The position numbers and the translations under genes are program-made. From positions 5,922,485-5,986,484 of the forward strand of contig NZ_CP173427.1 in the NCBI RefSeq assembly GCF_045038035.1: DNA of 64,000 nucleotides, read 5' to 3'. Source of the stretch: Paenibacillus_F chitinolyticus_A (GTDB lineage Bacteria > Bacillota > Bacilli > Paenibacillales > NBRC-103111). The notes under the pieces were generated by a model. It worked only from the letters and a program-made list of their open reading frames with translations. It searched no databases and was not told the DNA's origin. Positions 49,450-57,107 of the stretch are shown here, in pieces. Numbering within the stretch: the stretch's first letter is position 1; every line of letters begins with the position of its first letter.

Positions 49450-50535
49450 ATGTTGAAAAAAATGATAAGTGCATCTTTACTAACGATCCTATGTCTGGCG
49501 GTAACTGCTTGCGGTGGCGGCAACGGGAATGCGGATGGGACTGCCCCATCGACCAATGGGTCGTCTGCATCGGTTAAGAACGATAAGCTGATTGTTTATA
49601 CAAATGCGAATTCGGATGGCCGCGGCGAATGGTTAGTCGAGAAAGCGAAAAGCGGCGGCTTTGAGATTGAGCTTGTCGGCGCAGGCGGTGCCAACTTAAC
49701 CAATCGGTTGATTGCCGAGAAGAATAATCCGATTGCAGACGTTGTGTTCGGTTTGAACAACATGCTTTATGAAAATTTGAAGAAAGAAAATGTCCTGTCC
49801 AAGTATGTTCCGAAATGGGCCGGAGATGTAGAGCCGGGTTTAAACGACCCGGACGGCTATTATCATGGTCTAGTGAAGCAGGCTATTCTGCTTAGCTATA
49901 ACCCGAATAAATTTACAGCCGAGTCTGCACCGAAGGATTGGACGGAGCTTTATAAAAATGAAGCGTTTAAGGGCAAATATGAAGCTCCGACCCTGCTGGG
50001 ACAAATTACGCCGCAGCTCGTAGTCGCGGGAATTCTGACCCGATATCAGGATCCGAACGGTGAACTCGGCATTTCCAAAGAAGGATGGAATGAAGTTAAG
50101 CAATTGTTTGATAACGGCGTAAGAGCGGTGGAAGGGGAAGATTTCTATGCCAATCTGGCAAGCGGGAAAACGCCGCTCGGAGCGGTGGTTTCCGGTACGC
50201 TGAGCAAGAAGGAAGAGCAGTATAAAGTGAAAGCCGGCATCGTAAGTCCGCAAATCGGCGTGCCTATGATTGTGGAGCATGCGGCTGTTATTAACGGTAC
50301 GAAGAAGAAAGCGACGGCAGAACGGTTCGTCGAGTGGATAGGGACCGCTGAAGTCCAGGGGGAATTTGCCTCTAAATTCAATTCCATGCCCGCAAACACC
50401 CAAGCGGCCGCAAAGGCTAATGAGTCCGTGAAGGCCTTATACTCCACTTTAAAAGCGCAGCCTATGGATTGGGGCTTTATTGCCGGCAACATCGGAAAAT
50501 GGGTAGAGAAAATTGAATTACAGATCATGAAATAA
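49450..50535 (+). CDS. ABC transporter substrate-binding lipoprotein (AEP/iron-type)
   Basis: A 361-residue lipoprotein. The signal sequence ends in the lipobox AVTACGG (Cys about 21), so it is anchored outside the membrane. The fold is the two-lobed cluster D type used for iron, thiamine, putrescine or 2-aminoethylphosphonate: KLIVYTNANSDGRGEWLVEK, IADVVFGLNNMLYENLKKEN and TEWLGTAEVQGEFA-like C-terminal part. With its companion ATPase and fused permease it best fits putative 2-aminoethylphosphonate-type importers. Adjacent PhnP-like hydrolase supports a phosphorus compound. Confidence 0.85.
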   Translation: MLKKMISASLLTILCLAVTACGGGNGNADGTAPSTNGSSASVKNDKLIVYTNANSDGRGEWLVEKAKSGGFEIELVGAGGANLTNRLIAEKNNPIADVVFGLNNMLYENLKKENVLSKYVPKWAGDVEPGLNDPDGYYHGLVKQAILLSYNPNKFTAESAPKDWTELYKNEAFKGKYEAPTLLGQITPQLVVAGILTRYQDPNGELGISKEGWNEVKQLFDNGVRAVEGEDFYANLASGKTPLGAVVSGTLSKKEEQYKVKAGIVSPQIGVPMIVEHAAVINGTKKKATAERFVEWIGTAEVQGEFASKFNSMPANTQAAAKANESVKALYSTLKAQPMDWGFIAGNIGKWVEKIELQIMK

Positions 50536-50616
50536 GCAAAGCGGGACGAACGACAGACTGCATATTGGGGGGCCGATATGCAGTTATTCTTTAAGAAAAT
50601 AAGGATAGGGGTAACT

Positions 50617-51624
50617 ATGATAACATTTAATGAAATTCAAATTAAATTCGGCCATTTCCATGCCATCAAAAACCTCAATCTGCAAATAAATGAAGGGGAG
50701 TTTTTTACCTTTCTCGGACCGTCCGGGTGTGGAAAAACAACGATCCTGCGCAGCCTGGTCGGATTTATTAAACCTACGAGCGGACAAATTATGCTGAACG
50801 GCAGAGATATTACCCATGTGCCTATCGAAAAAAGAGAGATCAGCATGGTGTTCCAGAGTTATGCCCTGTTTCCGACTATGAATGTTTATGAGAATCTCGC
50901 TTTCGGCATGCGTGTCAAGAAGGCTTCGAAGGCCGATATAGACCGGGAAGTGAGAGACATTGCGCAGAAAGTGGATCTGAAGGAGGACCAGCTTTTTAAG
51001 AAAGTGTCGGAATTGTCCGGCGGTCAGCAGCAGCGCGTAGCTATTGCCAGAGCGCTGGTCCTAAAACCGAGCATTCTGGCGCTGGACGAGCCTTTATCCA
51101 ATTTGGACGCCAAGCTGAGGGTGCAATTGCGAAATGAGTTGAAAAATCTTCAGAAGAAGTTCGGGATCACCACGATCTATGTCACTCACGATCAAGAAGA
51201 AGCGCTGACCTTGTCGGATCGCATCGCTGTCTTCAATAATGGGATCGTCGAGCAAGTCGGCAGCCCTCAAGAAGTATACAATCAGTCCAAAACGGAATTT
51301 GTGTGTAATTTTATAGGCGATATCAATAGGATCGACCCGTTGATTATCCGAAACAGCCGGTTGAAGGACTCCATCGACGCTAACAAAATAGCGTATATCC
51401 GCAACGAAAAAGTGAGCTTACTGCCCCTGCCTGGTACAGATGCCGTACAAATAAGAGGCAAAATTGTAGATCAGGAGTTTTATGGGCTGTACAGCAAATA
51501 TTTAATAGAGGTTGCCGGGGGAGGACTCATCAAGACCATTGAGAAAGAAAGCGGGTTTGCTCCCAATAAAGTCGGCGACGATATGGATATTTATATCCGT
51601 ATCAGCGATATTCTGCAGTACTAA
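50617..51624 (+). CDS. ABC transporter ATP-binding protein (PotA/PhnT-like)
   Basis: A 335-residue ATPase: Walker A GPSGCGKTT, Q-loop FQSYALFP, signature LSGGQQQRVAIARAL, Walker B SILALDEPLSNLD, H-loop VTHDQEEAL. A C-terminal TOBE-like domain (about 235-335) is typical of spermidine, iron and phosphonate importers. The start may be ATG 50617 (AGGGGTA upstream) or ATG 50578 (GGGGGG upstream); sequence similarity to relatives begins at the former. Follows the binding-protein gene by about 80 bp. Confidence 0.92.
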   Translation: MITFNEIQIKFGHFHAIKNLNLQINEGEFFTFLGPSGCGKTTILRSLVGFIKPTSGQIMLNGRDITHVPIEKREISMVFQSYALFPTMNVYENLAFGMRVKKASKADIDREVRDIAQKVDLKEDQLFKKVSELSGGQQQRVAIARALVLKPSILALDEPLSNLDAKLRVQLRNELKNLQKKFGITTIYVTHDQEEALTLSDRIAVFNNGIVEQVGSPQEVYNQSKTEFVCNFIGDINRIDPLIIRNSRLKDSIDANKIAYIRNEKVSLLPLPGTDAVQIRGKIVDQEFYGLYSKYLIEVAGGGLIKTIEKESGFAPNKVGDDMDIYIRISDILQY

Positions 51625-51638
51625 GGGAAGGAGGAAAT

Positions 51639-53351
51639 GTGTTGAACGCAGACAAAATTAAAAAAAGGCTGGCATCCATCAATCCGACCGCATTCGTTTT
51701 TTATGCCCTGATCGCCTGGTTTGTCGCAGCCTTTCTGATTTATCCTAACCTCAATACCTATTACGAAATCTTTTTTAAGGGCGGCAAATTTTCATTCGAA
51801 GCGGCGGAGAAGCTTTTGTCATCCGAACGTGCGATGAGAAGCTTGTATAACAGTTTTATTCTGGCCGTATCCCTTGTATTTACGGTAAACATTGTGGGCG
51901 TTACTTTGGTTCTGATCTCGGAGTATTTTGATATCAAGGGTGCGAAAATTTTAAGGCTGGGCTATTTTACAACCCTTATCTATAGCGGTGTCGTATTGGT
52001 GTCGGGATATAAATTCGTCTACGGTGAAACCGGCTTCATGACCAAGCTGCTGGTCAATCTGTTTCCTTCTTTTGATACGACTTGGTTTCACGGCTACTGG
52101 GCCGTTCTATTCGTAATGACGTTTGCCTGCACTTCCAACCACGTCCTATTTCTAAGCAATGCCGTCCGTAAAATTGATTTTCAAACCGTAGAAGCGGCAA
52201 AAAATATGGGGGCATCGACCTTTTATATCTTGTGGAGAGTCGTTCTTCCGGTCTTGAAGCCTACGATGTTTGCGCTGACCATCTTGATCTTTCTGACGGG
52301 CCTCGCTGCAACGTCCGCTCCTCTGATCTTGGGCGGAGTAGAGTTTCAAACGATCACACCGATGATTTTAACCTTCTCGAACAGCTCGTCCTCCAAAGAT
52401 TTAGCGGCGCTGCTGGCCCTCATTCTAGGCCTGGCTACTTTAATTTTGCTGACCCTTATGATCAGATTTGAACGAAAAGGCAACTTCATGTCGGTTTCCA
52501 AAGTCAAATCGGAGCTGGTTAAGCAGAAGATCAACAATAAGCTCGGAAATATTGCCGCACATATTCTGGCGTACTTTCTATTTCTTCTTTATATCATTCC
52601 GGTCGTTCTCATTGTCGTCTTTTCGTTTACGGATGCACACAGCATATCTACGGCAACACTGAGTTTTCACAGCTTCTCCCTGAGCAATTATAGGAATGTG
52701 TTCTCCAACATGTCCGCGTTCAAACCTTACCTGGTAAGCATTGTGTATGCCGCTGCAGCATCGGTAACCGTTGTGGCTCTGGCCTTGGCGGCTTCGCGAA
52801 TTTTGCATAAGTACAAGAACAAGTGGACAACGGCCCTGGAGTATGCGCTTCTGATTCCGTGGATGCTGCCGTCGACCTTAATCGCAATCGGGCTTATCGT
52901 AACTTTTAACACCCCAAGACTGATTATCGGGAACTACATATTGGTCGGATCCGTCTGGATGCTGTTTCTTGCCTATGTCATCGTACACATACCATTCACT
53001 CTCCGAATGGTGAAAGCGTCCTTCTTCAGTCTGGACCGTAATCTTGAGGATGCGGCGAAAAATTTGGGCGCCAAGTCTTTCTATACATTCACTAAAGTAT
53101 TGTTACCCATCATACTCCCGTCAACGCTGGCTATTCTTGCTTTGAATTTCAACGGTATTTTGGCGGATTACGATCTTACCGTATTTCTTTATCATCCTTT
53201 GTACCAGCCTCTCGGTATCGTCATCAAGAACAGTACGGATGCACAAGCTCTGGCTGACACCAAAGCGTTAACCCTGGTATATTCCGTCATACTGATGATC
53301 ATGTCCGCCGTTACGTTATACTTCGTTTATGGAAGAAAAAGCAAGGTTTAA
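51639..53351 (+). CDS. ABC transporter permease, fused double module
   Basis: A 570-residue permease with about twelve membrane helices. It contains two copies of the binding-protein-dependent permease domain, each with an EAA loop: VEAAKNMGASTFYILWRVVL and LEDAAKNLGAKSFYTFTKVL. A single fused subunit is typical of FbpB/ThiP-like and of putative 2-aminoethylphosphonate (PhnU2-like) importers. GTG 51639 or TTG 51642 follow AAGGAGG. It is the last gene of the operon; GGGGGA-containing hairpin DNA follows at 53385-53412 (CCCCCAGCCGGGGG). Confidence 0.92.
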   Translation: MLNADKIKKRLASINPTAFVFYALIAWFVAAFLIYPNLNTYYEIFFKGGKFSFEAAEKLLSSERAMRSLYNSFILAVSLVFTVNIVGVTLVLISEYFDIKGAKILRLGYFTTLIYSGVVLVSGYKFVYGETGFMTKLLVNLFPSFDTTWFHGYWAVLFVMTFACTSNHVLFLSNAVRKIDFQTVEAAKNMGASTFYILWRVVLPVLKPTMFALTILIFLTGLAATSAPLILGGVEFQTITPMILTFSNSSSSKDLAALLALILGLATLILLTLMIRFERKGNFMSVSKVKSELVKQKINNKLGNIAAHILAYFLFLLYIIPVVLIVVFSFTDAHSISTATLSFHSFSLSNYRNVFSNMSAFKPYLVSIVYAAAASVTVVALALAASRILHKYKNKWTTALEYALLIPWMLPSTLIAIGLIVTFNTPRLIIGNYILVGSVWMLFLAYVIVHIPFTLRMVKASFFSLDRNLEDAAKNLGAKSFYTFTKVLLPIILPSTLAILALNFNGILADYDLTVFLYHPLYQPLGIVIKNSTDAQALADTKALTLVYSVILMIMSAVTLYFVYGRKSKV

Positions 53352-53384
53352 AAAGCGTCGGAGTTGGCGGTGAGATATTCTTCC

Positions 53385-53414
53385 CGATCCCCCAGCCGGG
53401 GGATATTTTTTGTC
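53385..53414 (+). terminator. terminator after the ABC operon
   Basis: ATCCCCCAG and CTGGGGGAT-like arms around CC form a short strong stem (53388-53404), followed by ATTTTTTG. Confidence 0.75.
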
Positions 53415-53451
53415 ACGAACACACCGGATCCAAAGCTGTAGGCAGATCCTT

Positions 53452-53484
53452 TTTACTGTACTTTTACCTTCTCTTTGGTATTCT
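53452..53484 (+). promoter_or_regulatory. two-component operon promoter with TTTAC direct repeats
   Basis: TTTACTGTACTTTTACCTT (53452-53470) contains TTTAC twice, 11 bp apart. TATTCT (53479-53484) is the likely -10. A near-identical motif stands at 55544-55575. Confidence 0.75.
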
Positions 53485-53518
53485 AAAGTTAAGATTCTGC
53501 GCTCGGTGGTGAAACGGG

Positions 53519-54193
53519 ATGAATATTCTTCTTGCTGAAGATGATAAAAAACTGGGGAAATTGGTCAAGTATGTGCTGGAGAAGAAAGGCGGCTATCATG
53601 TCGATTGGGTAGAAAACGGCGAAGATGCGCTCGATTACGCCAGAGCGTCCTCCTACGATGTGCTGATTCTGGATTGGATGATGCCCCGTACGGATGGCAT
53701 CGAAGTTTGCAAGGGCTTACGCGCCGCGAATTACGGCCAGGCCATCGTCCTGTTAACGGCCAAAGACGCCTTACAGGATAAAATACTGGGATTAGATGCC
53801 GGGGCCGATGATTATCTGACAAAGCCGTTTGAGATGGACGAGCTGCTGGCCCGCCTTCGTACGCTCACTCGGAGAAATTTTGCCCCGATTCAAGCAAATG
53901 TTGCAGCGTTCGGGGAGTTTACGTTAAACCGGACGTCTCGCCGATTATTCAAAAGCGGGGATGAGATATTCCTCAGCCAGAGAGAATACCAGCTGCTTGA
54001 TTTGTTCCTTCAGAATACCGGCAATGTGCTTACGAGGGAAGTCATTCTGGATCGCGTATGGGGAATAGGCAGCGAAGTATCTTACAAGAATGTGGATGTC
54101 ACGGTTAAAATGCTCCGGGACAAATTAGAGGCTGCGCAAGAAGAGCCGATGATCCACAGCGTCAGGGGGGTAGGCTACCGGTTTGAAAGATAA
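53519..54193 (+). CDS. OmpR/PhoB-family response regulator
   Basis: A 224-residue regulator. Receiver: MNILLAEDDKKLGKLVKYVL, phosphoacceptor Asp in LILDWMMPRTDGI, Thr in LLTAKD, Lys in YLTKPFEMDEL. The winged-helix output (about 128-222) ends VDVTVKMLRDKLEA, VRGVGYRFER. ATG 53519 follows GGTGAAACGGG, only a weak ribosome site. Its gene overlaps the kinase start. The TTTAC direct repeat before this operon and before the downstream membrane protein/pspA pair suggests it controls both. Confidence 0.93.
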   Translation: MNILLAEDDKKLGKLVKYVLEKKGGYHVDWVENGEDALDYARASSYDVLILDWMMPRTDGIEVCKGLRAANYGQAIVLLTAKDALQDKILGLDAGADDYLTKPFEMDELLARLRTLTRRNFAPIQANVAAFGEFTLNRTSRRLFKSGDEIFLSQREYQLLDLFLQNTGNVLTREVILDRVWGIGSEVSYKNVDVTVKMLRDKLEAAQEEPMIHSVRGVGYRFER

Positions 54194-55493
54194 ACGGATG
54201 AAAAAGGCAGACTTGTTTGTTCAAACGCAAAAGAAGCTGACCTTCACCTATACTTGGCTGATCCTTCTTTTCCTGGTGCTGTTTTCGTTCATCGTCGCTG
54301 TGTTCTTTCTGGGTATGGCGTACCGGGAGCAGCGCCAAACTCTTCTGTCATCCATGTACGCGACGGAGAATGGAAGGGTGTCGGTTCCCGACTTGTCCGA
54401 CTCGCGCGGTGAAGATCTGTATTTTTTCTACGTCTTGGATGGACGCGGCAAGGTGCTGGCGGGCAGCGAAGCTTTTCCGCAAAACGGAAGCGCCAATCTG
54501 GAGAAGATCGGCCGCTGGCAGCCGCATCGGGACGAATTCCGCTTGGAGTGGATGCCGGCGTCCGATGAACGCCATGATGCGCGGAAATCCAGGGAAAGGG
54601 ACCGGCTGCTTTTTGTGGGCGCGCGCCCGTTGATGGCGGATGACGGAAGATCAGGTGCCATCTATGCGGCGAAAGATGTGACCTTTTACTTCGAGGTGTC
54701 TAAAAACCTTCTCCTGGTGTTCCTCATCATTCTCGTCCTTTTTATTATCGTTGCCATGCGGTTAAGCTATTCGATGTCCAAGAAAGCGATGATTCCGATC
54801 CAGCAGGCATATAGGCAGCAGCAGCAGTTTCTGGCCGATGCCTCGCATGAGCTTAGGACCCCTCTGAGTATTATGAATACGTCTTTGGATGTCATCGAGC
54901 TGGAGAACGGGGAAGACTTTACTTCCTATACCCAAGAAGTCGTGTCGGATATGAAGGAAGAAGTCGGGCGGATGAGCCGAATGGTCCAGCATCTGCTGTT
55001 GTTGGCCCGCTCCGACTCCGGCTCGGTTGAATTTGAGATGGTTTCTTCCGACTTGGTGCCGAGGGTCCGCCAATGGGTGCTCGCTTTTGAAGCCGTCGCA
55101 CACCAGAAACAGATCGAGCTTAAGGCCGAGCTGCCTGAACGGTTGACGGTTACCGGAGATGTCGAACGCATCAAGCAGCTGGTGTATATCCTCCTGGACA
55201 ACGCCATCAAGTACACGCCGGAGAACGGAACGGTTGAAGTTGCTATGGGAAGCCATTCTAAGCAGTGGTATCTATCCGTTCGGGATACGGGTGTCGGAAT
55301 TCCGGAAGAAGAACACCAGCGGATTTTCGAACGGTTTTATCGGGCGGAAAAGCATCGTTCGCGGGAGGAAGGAAGCGCCGGGCTTGGTTTATCGATTGCG
55401 AAGTGGATAGCCGAAGCGCACCGGGGATCCATCGAAGTGGAGAGCACGGCCGGCGGAGGAAGTACCTTTGTTGTGAAGTTTCCCCTTGTATAA
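54183..55493 (+). CDS. sensor histidine kinase
   Basis: A 436-residue membrane kinase: membrane helices at about 20-45 and 175-198 enclosing an extracellular domain of some 125 residues; a short linker; HisKA with ADASHELRTPLSIMNT; HATPase with DNAIKYTPENG, DTGVGIPEEE and GLGLSIAKWI. TTG 54183 overlaps the regulator by 11 nt; ATG 54198, four bases after its stop, is an equally good start. The partner is the upstream regulator; the downstream pspA pair suggests sensing of envelope stress. Confidence 0.93.
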   Translation: MKDKRMKKADLFVQTQKKLTFTYTWLILLFLVLFSFIVAVFFLGMAYREQRQTLLSSMYATENGRVSVPDLSDSRGEDLYFFYVLDGRGKVLAGSEAFPQNGSANLEKIGRWQPHRDEFRLEWMPASDERHDARKSRERDRLLFVGARPLMADDGRSGAIYAAKDVTFYFEVSKNLLLVFLIILVLFIIVAMRLSYSMSKKAMIPIQQAYRQQQQFLADASHELRTPLSIMNTSLDVIELENGEDFTSYTQEVVSDMKEEVGRMSRMVQHLLLLARSDSGSVEFEMVSSDLVPRVRQWVLAFEAVAHQKQIELKAELPERLTVTGDVERIKQLVYILLDNAIKYTPENGTVEVAMGSHSKQWYLSVRDTGVGIPEEEHQRIFERFYRAEKHRSREEGSAGLGLSIAKWIAEAHRGSIEVESTAGGGSTFVVKFPLV

Positions 55494-55499
55494 AATGGG

Positions 55500-55537
55500 A
55501 TGTCCTCTTTTCAAGTCGAAAAGGGGGCATTTTTTTG
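55500..55537 (+). terminator. terminator after the kinase gene
   Basis: TGTCCTCTTTTC and GAAAAGGGGGCA pair around AAGTC with a G-U/mismatch, followed by seven T residues. Confidence 0.75.
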
Positions 55538-55543
55538 TGTGCA

Positions 55544-55575
55544 TTTACCGTACTTTTACTTTTCGGGACTATATT
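55544..55575 (+). promoter_or_regulatory. promoter of the membrane protein/pspA pair
   Basis: TTTACCGTACTTTTACTTT (55544-55562) again has TTTAC twice, 11 bp apart, and TATATT (55570-55575) as likely -10. It differs from the site at 53452 by two bases and sits within one base of the same distance to the -10. Confidence 0.75.
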
Positions 55576-55618
55576 GATCTATGTAGAGAAGATAACCGCA
55601 ACGAAAGGACGGATAAGC

Positions 55619-56035
55619 ATGAAACCCGGTAAACCATGGATTAAGAAAATATTACTCACGGCCGGCATAATTGCCATTATTGGAGTCGGAGTGAGTTGGG
55701 CGGCAGGAATGAACAAGTCCGATTATAAGCAGGCATTTGAACATGGGAAGCAAAACACCGAACCGTATTTTTACAAAGGCGGCGGCAAGGATTTGGCCGG
55801 ACCGGCCGGTCGTCATGAAAGAGGGATGCGCGGAGGGGAGCATCACGGTGGAGGAGATGCCGCGGCAGCCGTAGGCGGAACTATCCTTGCAGGCGGGCTG
55901 TTGTACTGGGTCATCCAAAGAAGGAAGAGAACAGGCGCAATGTCGGCCGCTCAGACGGCTCCCGTGATCCCGTCCACTTCCGACTTCTTGGATCAATGGG
56001 AAAAAAATCAAACCAACAAAAAGGAGACGAATTAA
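55619..56035 (+). CDS. small membrane protein upstream of pspA
   Basis: I do not recognise a family. The 138-residue product starts with a membrane helix or uncleaved signal (about 8-28), has a Gly/His-rich middle (HERGMRGGEHHGGGD) and a second membrane helix (about 79-97, AAAAVGGTILAGGLLYWVIQ), and ends in a charged tail. ATG 55619 has GAAAGGACGG upstream; an open frame extending to 55265 overlaps the kinase gene and is spurious. It shares a promoter with pspA one base downstream, so a role in recruiting or sensing for PspA at the membrane is plausible. Confidence 0.75.
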   Translation: MKPGKPWIKKILLTAGIIAIIGVGVSWAAGMNKSDYKQAFEHGKQNTEPYFYKGGGKDLAGPAGRHERGMRGGEHHGGGDAAAAVGGTILAGGLLYWVIQRRKRTGAMSAAQTAPVIPSTSDFLDQWEKNQTNKKETN

Positions 56036-56036
56036 C

Positions 56037-56702
56037 ATGGGAATCTTCAAACGGGTAAAGGATGTATTTTTAGCGGAAACGAATGGTCTTTTGGATAAGT
56101 ATGAACACCCCCTCAACATGGTCAATCAATATATCCGGGAGTTCGAACAAGAGCTTGCGAAAGGACAGAAGGCTCTGGCCAATCAATTGTTTATTGAAAA
56201 AAGGCAAGCCGCTCTGATCGCCGAGACCGAGGCAGCCATAGAAAAAAGAGAACGCCAGGCTAAGCTTGCCGTGAAGCAGGACGAGGACCATGTCGCAAAG
56301 CTGGCGCTGCAGGAAAAATTGCTGCAAGAGAAAAAACTGGCTGCCTATCGTGCGCAGTATGAGACGATTCAGGAGCAGACCAAAGTACTGGAAGAAAGAA
56401 TCGGCCAGCTGCTTGTACAGTCGGAAGAGTTCAATCACCGCCGGCTTCTGCTCGCCTCCCGGGCAAACGTCGCCAGTTCCCTCAAAGAGATCAACCAGAG
56501 TGTGGTTTCTTTCCAAACGGAGAATGTAACCAAAGGGTTTGCGCGTGTGGAAGAAAAAGTGCTGATGATGGAAGCGGAGGTAGAGGCGACGGCTCACTTC
56601 ACTTCACCGGTCAAGCGTTCCGCGCCTCAATATTTGGATCCGAGTCTGACTGCCGATATCGAGAAAGCCCTGGAGGAATTGAAGCGGCAAGAACAGCAGT
56701 AG
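56037..56702 (+). CDS. PspA/IM30 family protein
   Basis: A 221-residue, almost fully helical coiled-coil protein: MGIFKRVKDVFLAETNGLLD, YEHPLNMVNQYIREFEQELA, then long charged helices (about 60-170) and a short C-terminal helix. PspA/LiaH/Vipp1 proteins are ESCRT-III-like and coat stressed membranes. ATG 56037 follows AAGGAGA within the preceding gene, so translation is coupled. Regulated with the two-component system through the TTTAC site at 55544. Confidence 0.93.
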   Translation: MGIFKRVKDVFLAETNGLLDKYEHPLNMVNQYIREFEQELAKGQKALANQLFIEKRQAALIAETEAAIEKRERQAKLAVKQDEDHVAKLALQEKLLQEKKLAAYRAQYETIQEQTKVLEERIGQLLVQSEEFNHRRLLLASRANVASSLKEINQSVVSFQTENVTKGFARVEEKVLMMEAEVEATAHFTSPVKRSAPQYLDPSLTADIEKALEELKRQEQQ

Positions 56703-56770
56703 ACGGTGCTTAAATATTCATCTCCTGCTAGCTTTATAAAGTAGACATGCAGACATCTTCTTAAGATTCC

Positions 56771-56795
56771 GGGGTACCCTTTGCGGGGTACCCTA
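56771..56795 (+). terminator. probable pspA terminator
   Basis: GGGTACCC occurs twice around TTTGCG and the copies can pair into one stem, followed by TATTTCCTT. Confidence 0.5.
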
Positions 56796-57031
56796 TTTCC
56801 TTGATAGAACCGTCACGCTAATTCCTGCCCTAAACTACAGCGGAAACTAGAAGAACTCACAAAAAACAGCAACCAAACTCCTTAATTCTGCATAAACTGA
56901 GTTAAGGACTTGGTTTTTTTCGCTTTTATGGCTTTTGGAAGTACTTAATGGTAGATATTTTAGTGTAAAAATAATTATAATAGAGTAGATAGGGTTATAG
57001 TGGAGACAGAATCGGTTTGTTCCTAGGTGGG

Positions 57032-57079
57032 GCCTTGCTTTTTTTACTATCTAAGCAGGCGTGCCTGCTCTTTTTTTTT
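57032..57079 (+). promoter_or_regulatory. putative attenuator in the mqo leader
   Basis: AGCAGGC (57054-57060) pairs with GCCTGCT (57063-57069) to make a terminator followed by nine T residues (57071-57079), 30 bp before mqo. The same AAGCAGGC (57053-57060) could instead pair with GCCTTGCTT (57032-57040) upstream, with one bulge. The two structures exclude each other. Confidence 0.5.
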
Positions 57080-57107
57080 ATAAATATAGAGGATAAGGAA
57101 GGTTATC

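Larger units (their letters stand above)
56703..57107. other. intergenic region and mqo leader
   Basis: No gene. It holds a GGGGTACCC repeat hairpin at 56771-56795 (likely pspA terminator), a long hairpin at 56868-56923 ending in TTTTTT, a TATAAT at about 56977, and the mqo leader with a terminator at 57054-57079. Confidence 0.5.

Noticed and set aside
55265..56035. A 256-residue protein upstream of pspA
   Set aside because: Its first half overlaps the kinase gene in another frame and the terminator; ATG 55619 with a ribosome site after the promoter is the sensible start.
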